64,000 nucleotides of DNA from Vulcanimicrobiota bacterium (GTDB lineage: Bacteria > Vulcanimicrobiota > Vulcanimicrobiia > Vulcanimicrobiales > Vulcanimicrobiaceae): contig DAHUZB010000033.1 in NCBI GenBank assembly GCA_027306785.1, positions 1 through 64,000 on the forward strand, read 5' to 3'. Both the position numbers and the translations under genes were made by a program. The number at the start of each line of letters is the position of its first letter. Within the stretch, counting starts at the first letter, position 1. Below, piece after piece: positions 1 through 7,569 of this stretch. The notes beneath the pieces were generated by a model. It was given only the letters and a program-made list of their open reading frames with translations. It did not search any database and had not been told where the DNA came from.

Positions 1-1
1 G

Positions 2-94
2 CCCGCGATCGTGAACGTCGGCGCGACCATCACCGGAGTGAGCGCGGGTTTACGCCGCCTCTTCACGGGAAAGAATGCAAGCGACGAAAGCTAG
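2..94 (+). CDS. 3' end of an unidentified gene cut by the window edge
   Basis: An open frame runs from the left edge to TAG at 92-94 and gives 30 residues ending LFTGKNASDES. It lies on the same strand as, and 12 bases before, the YtxH-type gene, so it is probably its operon partner. The glycine/valine/alanine-rich stretch VNVGATITGVSAGL recalls the tail of DUF948 (YtxG-like) proteins, which often precede ytxH. Too little is visible to assign it. The Shine-Dalgarno of the next gene (AGGAG, 93-97) overlaps this stop codon. Confidence 0.45.
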   Translation, partial: PAIVNVGATITGVSAGLRRLFTGKNASDES

Positions 95-106
95 GAGCAG
101 AACACG

Positions 107-445
107 ATGAATGAAGAGCATCGCGGCGGCGGTTTTTTGGCCGGATTTCTCGTCGGCGCTATCGTCGGCGGGGCGGTCGCCGTCCTCCTCACGCAGGAAG
201 ACACGCGCGATCTTTTGGTTGGAAAAGCGCGTGAAGCGGGTAACCTGGCGGTAGACGCTTCCGGCGATCTGCGCGGACGCGTCACGGACGCCGCCGCCGG
301 ATGGCAGGGCGGCGCGGCCGATCTGTACGAGCGCGGCAAACAGATCGTTGAAAATGCGCGCTCGAATTTCAACGCAGCCGTCGACGAAGGCGCGCGTACC
401 GCGGATTCGGTGCGCACCGAACTCGAACGCAAGGCCGACGCATAG
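107..445 (+). CDS. YtxH-type small membrane protein
   Basis: Encodes 112 residues. A single hydrophobic, glycine-rich membrane segment lies at about residues 9-28 (GFLAGFLVGAIVGGAVAVLL). A long polar, alanine/charge-rich tail follows, typical of YtxH-domain proteins, and the tail looks helical. An AGGAG Shine-Dalgarno at 93-97 fixes the ATG. The gene ends two bases before the rsbV start, so it is the head of, or reads into, the general-stress partner-switching operon. YtxH is itself a stress-associated protein in Bacillus, so the neighbourhood is consistent. Its molecular function is unknown. The family call rests on architecture, not on a catalytic motif. Confidence 0.75.
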   Translation: MNEEHRGGGFLAGFLVGAIVGGAVAVLLTQEDTRDLLVGKAREAGNLAVDASGDLRGRVTDAAAGWQGGAADLYERGKQIVENARSNFNAAVDEGARTADSVRTELERKADA

Positions 446-447
446 GA

Positions 448-804
448 GTGAAAAAAACGTTGGACATCAAGGTGAACGTGCGCGAGGCGCAGGGCGACTG
501 CTCCGTGGTCGAACTCGGCGGTGAGATCGACGTCTACACCTCGCCCAAGGTCAAAGATGCCGTCGGCGAACTGATCGATCGCGGCGTATACAATCTCGTG
601 ATCAACCTCGAGAAAGTGCGCTACATCGATTCCACCGGACTCGGCGTGCTGATCGGCGGCCTCAAACGCGTACGCGAACACGGCGGTTCGGTCAACCTCG
701 TCTGCACCAATCCGCAGATCAAGAAGATCTTCGACATCACCGGCCTCGTGAAGATCTTCGGCATCTACGAAAGCGAAGATGCCGCGATGAAGGCGCTCGT
801 GTGA
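448..804 (+). CDS. rsbV: Anti-sigma factor antagonist, STAS domain (RsbV/SpoIIAA type)
   Basis: 118 residues, a single STAS domain of normal length for the family. The conserved phosphorylation loop is IDSTGLGVLIGG with Ser62 as the expected target: when unphosphorylated the protein binds the anti-sigma factor RsbW and frees the sigma factor. Start is GTG at 448, two bases after the YtxH stop, with a GGAG-like stretch just upstream. The stop overlaps the start of rsbW (GTGA, 801-804), so the two partners are translationally coupled. I see no phosphatase (RsbU/RsbP) gene in the window to dephosphorylate it, so that input must be encoded elsewhere. Confidence 0.92.
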   Translation: MKKTLDIKVNVREAQGDCSVVELGGEIDVYTSPKVKDAVGELIDRGVYNLVINLEKVRYIDSTGLGVLIGGLKRVREHGGSVNLVCTNPQIKKIFDITGLVKIFGIYESEDAAMKALV

Positions 805-1229
805 ACCAGCCGGTGGCGGAATCGGCCGACGTCGACGTCGTCGAACTGCGCGTCCCCTGCAAGGCGGAATGGGTGGCGCTCGTGCGCCTCTCCGTCGCCG
901 CCGTCGCGAGCCGCTTGAAATTCTCGCTCGACGAGATCGAAGATATCAAGCTCGCCGTCGCGGAAGCGTGCACGAATGCGATTCAGCACGCGCACGGCAG
1001 CGCGTACATCGAAATCACCTGCGAAGCACGCGCCGACGGGCTGCGCGTGAACGTTCGCGACTACGGCCGCGGCACCCGGGCCGAAGCGATCCGTTCGCGC
1101 GACCTCGAAGAGGAACGCGTCGGCGGACTCGGCGTGTTTCTCATTCGCTCGCTGATGGACGACGTCACCTACGACGTGCATCCCGAGCACGGAACACGCC
1201 TCGTGATGATCAAGAAGTCGTCAGCCTGA
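801..1229 (+). CDS. rsbW: Anti-sigma factor serine kinase, GHKL fold (RsbW/SpoIIAB type)
   Basis: 142 residues with the HATPase (GHKL) boxes in order: N box EACTNAIQHA (Asn59 for Mg-ATP), G1 box VRDYGRG (Asp87), and G2-like GGLGVFLIRSLMD (109-120). Family role: it binds and silences the sigma factor, and phosphorylates RsbV on the STAS serine to switch partners. The start codon GTG overlaps the rsbV stop, and the stop lies one base before the sigma factor ATG. The order antagonist, anti-sigma, sigma is the classic SigB/SigF arrangement. Confidence 0.92.
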   Translation: MNQPVAESADVDVVELRVPCKAEWVALVRLSVAAVASRLKFSLDEIEDIKLAVAEACTNAIQHAHGSAYIEITCEARADGLRVNVRDYGRGTRAEAIRSRDLEEERVGGLGVFLIRSLMDDVTYDVHPEHGTRLVMIKKSSA

Positions 1230-1230
1230 G

Positions 1231-2040
1231 ATGACCGATCGCGAGACCGACGTTCGTTCCGATCGGGGACGGACGCGCGAACTCTTTGTCCGCTTTTCGC
1301 AGGCGCGCGCACGGCACAACGGCGATCCCCGGGGTCATGACGCCGAGTACGAGTCGATGCGCGACGATCTGGTGGTGGCGCATCTCAACCTCGTGCGCTT
1401 TCTCGCGCTCAAGTTCGGCAATCGCGGCGAACCGCTCGACGATCTGATTCAGGTCGGCACGGTGGGCTTGCTCAAGGCGATCGATCGCTTCGATCTCGAC
1501 CGCGGCGTGGAGTTCACCACCTACGCCACGCCCACGATCGTCGGCGAGATCAAGCGGTATTTCCGCGATAAAGGCTGGGCGGTAAAGGTTCCGCGCCGTC
1601 TGCAAGAGTTGAATCTCGCGGTGAATCGCGCCAACGAGAAGATGGCGATCGAACTCGGGCGTTCGCCCACGGTCGCCGAACTCGCCGAGCGCCTCAACGC
1701 GAGCGAAGAAGAGATTCTCGAGGCGCAGGAGCTGGGACAGGCCTACAATTTACTCTCGCTCGACAGCGAAGTCGCGGGCGACGGCGACAAGAAATCGCAG
1801 ACGCTCGCCGACACCGTCGGTGCGACCGATTCCGGCCTCGAATTGCTGGAAGACCGCGCGAATCTCGAGCGCGCCTTCCACGTGCTCAACGGCCGCGAAC
1901 GCGTGATCATCTATCTGCGCTTCTACGAATCGATTTCGCAGACCGAGATCGCCAAGCGCCTCAACGTCTCGCAGATGCACGTCTCGCGCCTGCAGGCCAA
2001 AGCGCTCGACAAACTCCGTGCGGTATTGAAAGAGGCATAG
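1231..2040 (+). CDS. sigB: RNA polymerase sigma factor of the SigB/SigF/SigG family
   Basis: 269 residues. Region 2 spans about 46-116 (DDLIQVGTVGLLKAIDRF core, then TYATPTIVGEIKRYFRDKGW), region 3 about 120-195, and region 4 about 210-265 with helix-turn-helix SQTEIAKRLNVSQMHVSRLQ. The TIVGEIKRYFRDKGWAVKVP stretch is characteristic of the SigB/F/G group. It is the last gene of the partner-switch operon and is followed by a hairpin at 2048-2067. It should direct general-stress or envelope genes. The exact regulon and the name sigB rather than sigF cannot be decided from the sequence. Confidence 0.9.
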   Translation: MTDRETDVRSDRGRTRELFVRFSQARARHNGDPRGHDAEYESMRDDLVVAHLNLVRFLALKFGNRGEPLDDLIQVGTVGLLKAIDRFDLDRGVEFTTYATPTIVGEIKRYFRDKGWAVKVPRRLQELNLAVNRANEKMAIELGRSPTVAELAERLNASEEEILEAQELGQAYNLLSLDSEVAGDGDKKSQTLADTVGATDSGLELLEDRANLERAFHVLNGRERVIIYLRFYESISQTEIAKRLNVSQMHVSRLQAKALDKLRAVLKEA

Positions 2041-2077
2041 GCACCGGGCCCGAACATACGTTCGGGCGCCGAGGTGC
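2041..2077 (+). terminator. Hairpin after sigB
   Basis: A perfect 8-bp stem (2048-2055 with 2060-2067, loop ATAC) is nested in an outer GCACC/GGTGC pairing (2041-2045 with 2073-2077). It begins right after the sigB stop. There is no clear T-run behind it, so it may be a weak terminator or an RNA-stabilising end. Confidence 0.5.
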
Positions 2078-2130
2078 CAAAGCGCTAGCAGGGTCCCGGC
2101 GGGGTTTGCTATCATTCTCGCTTGAGCCCT

Positions 2131-4743
2131 ATGAAAAGCCAAGAACTCCGTCAAGCCTGGATCGATTTCTTCGTCGCCAAGCAGCATAAGCTGCTTCCGT
2201 CGGCGAGCCTCATCCCCGATGAGATGAGCACCACGCTCTTCACCATCGCGGGTATGGAGCAGTTCGTGCCCGTCTTCCTCGGCGAGCAGCCGCCGGCGGC
2301 GCCGCGCGTGGTCACCGTGCAGCGCTGTCTGCGTGTCGCGGGCGCCAAGAGCGACATCGAGAACGTCGGCCGCACCGGGCGGCACGGCACCTTCCTCGAG
2401 ATGCTCGGTAACTTCAGCTTCGGCGATTACTACAAGCGCGAAGCGATCTCGTGGGCGTGGGAGTTCGTCACCAAGGTCCTCAAGCTCGATCCGGCGCGAC
2501 TGTACGTCACCGTGCATACGAGCGACGACGAGGCCGAACAGCTGTGGGTGAAGGAGATCGGACTCGATCCCGCCCGCATCTCCCGGTTTGACGAAGATAA
2601 TTTCTGGACGATGGGCCCGACCGGCCCGTGCGGCCCCTGCACGGAGATCTTCTACGATACCGGCGAGGCCTACGCGAGCGGCCCCGACGACACGGGACCC
2701 AACCTCGGCAACCGCTACGTCGAGATCTGGAACGTCGTCTTTCAGCAGTACAACCGCGCCGCCGACGGCGCGCTCTCCGAGCTGCCGAAGAAGTCGATCG
2801 ACACGGGCGCCGGTTTGGAGCGCATGCTCGCGGTGTGCAACGGTCTCGCATCGATGTACGAGACCGATCTCTTCACCGATCTGATCGCGGCGCAGCCGCC
2901 GATCGGGCAGACGTCGCTTGCGCCCGCCGAGCAGCGCGTGCGTCAGAACATCATCGCCGATCACGCGCGCGCCGTGACGTTTCTGATCAACGACGGAATC
3001 TTTCCGTCGAACAACGATCGCGGCTACGTGCTGCGCTTCCTGATTCGGCGCGCGATTCGTCAGGGTCGGCTGCTCGGCTATCCGAACGGCTTCCTCACCG
3101 AACTCGTGCCCGCGGTGGTGCAGTCGCTCTCGCCCGGCTATCCCGAACTCAAAGCCAACGTCGCGCGCATTCAGCAGACGTTGCGCACGGAAGAGCAGAC
3201 CTTCGACCGCACGCTCGAACGCGGCATGCAGATGCTCGATCGGCTGATCGAGCAGGCGAACGACGATTGCACGCGCCTGATCTCGGGTCAGGATGCGTTC
3301 ATGCTCCACGACACCTACGGATTCCCGATCGAACTCACGCGCGAGATCGCATCCGACGGCGGCGTAGCGGTCGATACCGCGGCGTTCGAAGCGGCGATGG
3401 AAGAGCAACGCGAACGCGCGCGTCGCGACGCGAAGAGCAAGCGCGCGGTGGTGACGATCGCCGAACTGCCCGCGGTGAAGTCCGTCTTTACCGGTTACGA
3501 CGGCTTGGACGCCGAGGGCGAGGTCGTCGCCATTCTTCGTGACGGCAAACCGGTCGAGATGCTCGCGAGCGGCGAACGCGGCATCGTGATTCTCGATCGC
3601 ACCTCGTTCTACGCCGAGCGTGGCGGACAGATCGGCGATCGCGGTCAGCTCGTCACCGTCGACGGCGCCGTCTTCGAGGTGGAAGACACGCAATATATGG
3701 GCGAAGCGATCGCGCATCACGGCATCGTGAAAAGCGGCGGCATCGGTGCAAACGAGCGCGTGCACACGCGCGTGTTCGACTGGTGGCGTCGCGAGATTCG
3801 TCGCCATCACACCTCGGCGCATCTCTTGCAGCGCGCGCTCAAAGACGTGCTCGGCGACGAGGTCGCGCAGGCTGGCTCGTGGGTCGGCATCGATCGCATG
3901 CGCTTCGATTTCCGCTATCCCTCGGGTGCGCTCAGCCCCGAGCAGAAGCGAGCGGTGATGTCGCGGGTGAACGAGATGATTCGCGACGACGATCGCCTCG
4001 TCACGCGCGAACTCCCGATCGACGAAGCACGTTCCACCGGCGCGATCACGATGGCGGGCGAGAAGTACGGCGAACTCGTGCGCGTGGTGCAGGCGGGTCC
4101 CTCGGTCGAGTTTTGCGGCGGCACGCACGCGCATTCTACCGGCGAACTCGGCATGTTCGTGATGCTGAGCGAATCCTCGATCGGCAGCGGTATCCGGCGT
4201 ATCGAGAGCTGCGTCTCGCAAGCGGCGGAGAACTTCGTCTCTCATCAGCAAGAGCTCGTGGGCGACGTGGCGAGCGCGCTCGCGGCGACGCCCGATGAAA
4301 TCACCGAACGCATCGGCAAGATGCAGCGCGACATCAAGGATCTGCAGACCGCCGTCGGACAGCTGAAGGCGCGTCTGGCATCGGCCGACGCGCAGGCCTA
4401 TCTCGAGAAGGTCGAACGCAACGGCGATCGCGCCTTCGTCGGCGCCGTCGTGCACGAAGCGAACGGCGAAGCGCTGCGCCATCTCACGAGCGCGCTGCGC
4501 AGCCGCCTGTCGAGCGGCGTGATCGCGCTCGCGGGCATCGACAACGGAGCGGTGAGCCTGCTCGTCTCCGCGAGCGACGATCTCGTGAAAGCGGGCGTTC
4601 ACGCGGGCAAACTCGTGCAGCTCGCGGCGCCGCTCGTCGGCGGCAAAGGCGGCGGGCAGCCCGCGCAGGCGCAAGGCGGCGGTAAGAATCCCGACGGCGC
4701 GGCGGCTGCGCTGCACGCCATCCGCGACGCCGTCCTCGCATGA
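2131..4743 (+). CDS. alaS: Alanyl-tRNA synthetase
   Basis: 870 residues, full length. The N-terminus MKSQELRQAWIDFF is the standard AlaRS opening, so I place the start at the ATG at 2131 rather than the in-frame TTG at 2122. Neither has a strong Shine-Dalgarno. The catalytic domain occupies roughly the first 400 residues. The editing domain carries the zinc ligands H560-xxx-H564 (HTSAH) and C662-xxx-H666 (CGGTH). The C-Ala/DHHA1 domain includes the glycine-rich VGGKGGGQPAQAQGGG motif near the end. It charges tRNA-Ala and clears mischarged Ser/Gly. The stop overlaps the next start (ATGA, 4740-4743), coupling it to a secreted protein gene. Confidence 0.97.
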   Translation: MKSQELRQAWIDFFVAKQHKLLPSASLIPDEMSTTLFTIAGMEQFVPVFLGEQPPAAPRVVTVQRCLRVAGAKSDIENVGRTGRHGTFLEMLGNFSFGDYYKREAISWAWEFVTKVLKLDPARLYVTVHTSDDEAEQLWVKEIGLDPARISRFDEDNFWTMGPTGPCGPCTEIFYDTGEAYASGPDDTGPNLGNRYVEIWNVVFQQYNRAADGALSELPKKSIDTGAGLERMLAVCNGLASMYETDLFTDLIAAQPPIGQTSLAPAEQRVRQNIIADHARAVTFLINDGIFPSNNDRGYVLRFLIRRAIRQGRLLGYPNGFLTELVPAVVQSLSPGYPELKANVARIQQTLRTEEQTFDRTLERGMQMLDRLIEQANDDCTRLISGQDAFMLHDTYGFPIELTREIASDGGVAVDTAAFEAAMEEQRERARRDAKSKRAVVTIAELPAVKSVFTGYDGLDAEGEVVAILRDGKPVEMLASGERGIVILDRTSFYAERGGQIGDRGQLVTVDGAVFEVEDTQYMGEAIAHHGIVKSGGIGANERVHTRVFDWWRREIRRHHTSAHLLQRALKDVLGDEVAQAGSWVGIDRMRFDFRYPSGALSPEQKRAVMSRVNEMIRDDDRLVTRELPIDEARSTGAITMAGEKYGELVRVVQAGPSVEFCGGTHAHSTGELGMFVMLSESSIGSGIRRIESCVSQAAENFVSHQQELVGDVASALAATPDEITERIGKMQRDIKDLQTAVGQLKARLASADAQAYLEKVERNGDRAFVGAVVHEANGEALRHLTSALRSRLSSGVIALAGIDNGAVSLLVSASDDLVKAGVHAGKLVQLAAPLVGGKGGGQPAQAQGGGKNPDGAAAALHAIRDAVLA

Positions 4744-5441
4744 ACGTTCGCGCGCTGCTCGCCGCGGTCGCGCTCGTCGCGGCGCTGGTCGCCGCGACCC
4801 CGGCGCAGCAGCTCGATTCGCAACTCGTGCTCGCGCGCTACGAGATGGCGATGGGCGATCTCGTCGCGCCGAAGACGATGATCTTCAGCTATACGATCTC
4901 GCAGGCGGGGCCGACCGATATCGAGCAGCGGCATCGTCTCTACCGTAGCGGCTTGAACGTGCGCGACGAGACGCTCAGCGACGACGGCGTGGGCCTCAAG
5001 CACAAGATCGTGCGCATCGGTCAGCGCGAGGATCATTACGCGGTGACGCGCCTCGCGCCGCGCGCTACGCTCTATCAACTGCTCTTTTTGCACGCCTCGC
5101 ACGTTGACGGCCGACTCACCTACGACTATCAGGCGACACCGCTTGCCGTCGCGGGCGGCGGCTTCACGGTCACGCGCGTCTCGATCGACGGCTCCACCTA
5201 TCTGCCGCGTGTCATCGCGTTCCATACCGCGAGCGCGTCCGGGCACGGATCGGGACAGATCGCATACGGCAACGTCGCGAATCACTGGGTTCCGCTCGCG
5301 GTCACGATCGACGCGGTGGTGAACGGTAAGCGCGCGCGCGAACGCATCACCTGGAGCGATTATCGCTTTCCGGCAACGCTGCCCGCCTCGACGTTCATCG
5401 CGCCGCATCCGCTGCCGCACGCAACGCTTCCGCCGATGTAA
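4740..5441 (+). CDS. Secreted protein of unknown function, coupled to alaS
   Basis: 233 residues. A signal peptide is visible at residues 1 to about 23 (LLAAVALVAALVAATPAQQ), with no lipobox cysteine, so the mature protein is probably periplasmic or extracytoplasmic. The rest is rich in beta-type alternation (FSYTISQAG, ITWSDYRF) and resembles the general layout of LolA-like or DUF-type periplasmic beta proteins, but I do not recognise a family. The ATG overlaps the alaS stop and the gene is followed 12 bases later by a GT-C-like membrane protein. The operon position suggests constitutive expression rather than a link to tRNA charging. Confidence 0.7.
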   Translation: MNVRALLAAVALVAALVAATPAQQLDSQLVLARYEMAMGDLVAPKTMIFSYTISQAGPTDIEQRHRLYRSGLNVRDETLSDDGVGLKHKIVRIGQREDHYAVTRLAPRATLYQLLFLHASHVDGRLTYDYQATPLAVAGGGFTVTRVSIDGSTYLPRVIAFHTASASGHGSGQIAYGNVANHWVPLAVTIDAVVNGKRARERITWSDYRFPATLPASTFIAPHPLPHATLPPM

Positions 5442-5453
5442 GGAGCCCGCATC

Positions 5454-6587
5454 GTGAAACTGCGCCCCTCGATCGCGGCGGGGATCGTCGCGCTCGTCGT
5501 CATCGCGCTCGTCGCGCACGGACGTTCCTCACCCTACAACAACTACGTTCTTCTCGCGGAAGCGTTTCTGCACGGGCATACCGCGATCGTGTGGCCCGGC
5601 GCGTACATCGATGCGCTGCCGTATCACGGCGCGTACTACATCATCGAAGCTCCGCTCCCGGCGATGCTGTTGATGCCGATCGTCGCGCTCTTCGGCGGTG
5701 CGAATCAAACGTGGCTTGCGATTCTCCTGGGCGCGGTCGCGATCGGCGCGGCATTCGAGTTCGGCGAACGTATCGGGCTCTCGCGCTCGACCAACGCGTG
5801 GATCTGCGCGTTTCTGCTCGCGGGCACCGATCTGCTCTGGTCGGCGATGTTGGGCGACGTGTGGTTTCTCGCGCACGTGGCGGCGGTCTGCTTCACGATG
5901 CTCGCGCTCGCCGAGCTCGCCGGGGCGAAGCGCGGGTGGCTCGTCGCGCTCTACGGCTGCTGCGCGCTGCTCTCGCGGTTCGATCTCGTCCTCGCGCTGC
6001 CGATCTACGCGTTCATGCTGCGCGATTCGCGTCGCGCGCTCGCGAGCTTCGGCGCGATGCTCGTGCCGTTCGCGGCGTTCTGGGTATGGTACAACCTCGC
6101 GCGCTGGGGCGTGTGGTACGACATCGGCTACACGGCGTGGTATCACCAGGATCAAGCCGGCATGCCGACCGGATCGCCCTTTCGCCTGCAGTACTTTCCG
6201 TACGAGCTCTGGTCGTTCTTCGTACAGGCGCCGCAACGCACGGCGCAGTTTCCGTATCTGGTTCCGTCGCTTTCTGGCGTGGCGCTCACCTGGACCTCGC
6301 CCGCGCTCATCCTCGCGCTCTTCGCGCGCAAGCCGCTCGGCTGGGTGCTGCCGCTCGCGGTTGCGACGCTGCTCACCGCGGGACCGAACTTTATCTACTA
6401 CGTGAACGGCTTCGCGCAGTTCGGCATGCGCCACGCGCTCGACTTCGAGCCCTTTCTCGTCGCGCTCATGGCCTTCGCGGTGCGCGAGAAGATGCCGCGC
6501 TTCGGCTACGCGCTGATCGCGTATTCGATCGCGGTCGGCCTCTGGGGCTGCTGGTACTGGAACGCGTTCGTCCGCGCCGGATCCTAA
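5454..6587 (+). CDS. Polytopic membrane protein, GT-C glycosyltransferase-like
   Basis: 377 residues with about nine to ten hydrophobic segments from residue 8 onward. The first loop (EAFLHGHTAIVWPGAYIDALPYHGAYYIIEAP, split here only for description) has the acidic/aromatic, extracytoplasmic character of GT-C enzymes that use lipid-linked sugars. A further periplasmic stretch follows (FRLQYFPYELWSFF). Start is GTG at 5454 with a good AAGGAG at 5440-5445. Its likely role is transfer of a sugar from a polyprenyl-phosphate donor to a surface molecule. Donor and acceptor are unknown, and the family call rests on topology plus the first loop. Confidence 0.6.
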   Translation: MKLRPSIAAGIVALVVIALVAHGRSSPYNNYVLLAEAFLHGHTAIVWPGAYIDALPYHGAYYIIEAPLPAMLLMPIVALFGGANQTWLAILLGAVAIGAAFEFGERIGLSRSTNAWICAFLLAGTDLLWSAMLGDVWFLAHVAAVCFTMLALAELAGAKRGWLVALYGCCALLSRFDLVLALPIYAFMLRDSRRALASFGAMLVPFAAFWVWYNLARWGVWYDIGYTAWYHQDQAGMPTGSPFRLQYFPYELWSFFVQAPQRTAQFPYLVPSLSGVALTWTSPALILALFARKPLGWVLPLAVATLLTAGPNFIYYVNGFAQFGMRHALDFEPFLVALMAFAVREKMPRFGYALIAYSIAVGLWGCWYWNAFVRAGS

Positions 6588-6597
6588 AGCGCAAAAC

Positions 6598-6612
6598 TTC
6601 CCGCGACGGGAA
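6598..6612 (+). terminator. Short hairpin after the GT-C-like gene
   Basis: TTCCCG-CGA-CGGGAA, a 6-bp stem 11 bases after the stop of the preceding gene. There is no T-run. It may be a weak terminator separating that gene from the small secreted protein gene, which has its own strong AGGAGG. Confidence 0.25.
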
Positions 6613-6656
6613 CTTCGGCCACGCGGCGAACGTTCGGTTGCTTAGGAGGACACCCT

Positions 6657-7073
6657 ATGAAACGCTTTGCGCTACTCTTCTCGGCCGTTCTCACGTTGCT
6701 GCTGATCGCGCTTCCGGCGCTCGCGGTGAACCTGCACAACGGCACGATCGTCGTGCATAACAAGACGAGTGACACGATCTCGGTCTGGTTCGAACACAGC
6801 TGGTCCACCGGACACTTCATGCAGGAAGCGAATATCGCTCCCGGCGGTACGTTTATCACCAGTGCTTGCTGTTTTGCGGCGGGCTCACCCTATCGGATGC
6901 GCACGTACCGTCACGCGCCTGCCCCGATGGGCGGCAATCTGACCCACTTTTCGTTTACGCCGCATCTCTGCAATCGCGACGGCATCCCGTACGGATACGC
7001 CGTGATCGTCGTGACGCAGGCCAACCGGGTCGAGGAGATCGATCGGCACTCGTGTTATGAAGGGCCTCGCTAG
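6657..7073 (+). CDS. Small secreted protein with conserved-looking cysteines
   Basis: 138 residues. A strong signal peptide occupies residues 1-23 with an ALA cleavage site before VNLHNG. The mature part of about 115 residues contains four cysteines (SACCF, HLCNRD, HSCYEG), suggesting disulfides. The opening TIVVHNKTSDTISVWFEHSW is beta-rich. Excellent Shine-Dalgarno AGGAGG at 6644-6649. The stop codon lies inside a terminator hairpin (7061-7080), so it is a single-gene unit or the last gene of one. No family recognised. Confidence 0.75.
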   Translation: MKRFALLFSAVLTLLLIALPALAVNLHNGTIVVHNKTSDTISVWFEHSWSTGHFMQEANIAPGGTFITSACCFAAGSPYRMRTYRHAPAPMGGNLTHFSFTPHLCNRDGIPYGYAVIVVTQANRVEEIDRHSCYEGPR

Positions 7074-7080
7074 AGGCCCT
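7061..7080 (+). terminator. Terminator overlapping a stop codon
   Basis: AGGGCCTC-GCTA-GAGGCCCT is a perfect 8-bp stem with a 4-base loop, followed by CGTTTCGT. The TAG stop of the preceding gene (7071-7073) sits in the loop and the first base of the second arm. It also faces the convergent TM2 gene ending at 7101 and may serve both strands. Confidence 0.7.
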
Positions 7081-7100
7081 CGTTTCGTACGTTCCGCGTG

Positions 7101-7520
7101 CTAGATGCGCTGCATGCGCATCGGCACGCCGCCGATCGTGGGGCGCGAGCCCGCGCTCTGGGTGAAGGGTGCCTGCGGCGGCGCTTCGGGCACCGGGCCG
7201 CCGTTGCCGACGTAGCGGTAGGCGAGCGAATAGGCGAGATAATCGTTGTAGGCTTCGCACTCGCCGGTAACGGTGAAGCAGCGCACGATCCACATCGGCA
7301 CCGTGACGAGCAGTCCGATGCCCGTAAAGAGGGCGAGCGACATCAGCACCCCGCGCTTGTAGTCGCCGAAGTAGTAGGCTTCGCCGCCGACGATGCCGAG
7401 CAGGATGGTGAGGATCTGCGCGAGCGCCGGATCCTTGGCGTAGCGGCGGTATTCGTACATGAACGCGGACTGGCTCTCGGTGCGGATGTAGGCGAGCAGC
7501 GACTGGACGTACGGTGTCAT
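7101..7520 (-). CDS. TM2-domain membrane protein
   Basis: 139 residues from ATG at 7520, chosen because a GGAGGAG Shine-Dalgarno (complement of 7531-7537) sits ten bases upstream. The centre ALAQILTILLGIVGGEAYYF then GDYKRGVLMSLALFTGIGL is the two-helix TM2 module (GG...YxG...G), followed by a cysteine-containing loop (CFTVTGECEAYNDY) and a proline-rich tail. TM2 proteins are small membrane proteins of unknown function. It lies 49 bases downstream of the YyaL-type gene on the same strand and probably shares its transcript. Confidence 0.75.
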   Translation of the reverse strand: MTPYVQSLLAYIRTESQSAFMYEYRRYAKDPALAQILTILLGIVGGEAYYFGDYKRGVLMSLALFTGIGLLVTVPMWIVRCFTVTGECEAYNDYLAYSLAYRYVGNGGPVPEAPPQAPFTQSAGSRPTIGGVPMRMQRI

Positions 7521-7569
7521 GATGTGAAAGCTCCTCCACCCATCCTTACGGCGCAGATGCGCCCGTGTT

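Noticed and set aside
2122-2130. TTG at 2122 as the alaS start
   Set aside because: Would add three residues before the conserved family start MKSQELRQ; the ATG at 2131 fits better.
1750-4716. A 988-codon open frame on the minus strand across sigB and alaS
   Set aside because: Arg/His/Asp/Ala-rich composition without motifs, exactly antisense to two certain genes; typical shadow frame in GC-rich DNA.
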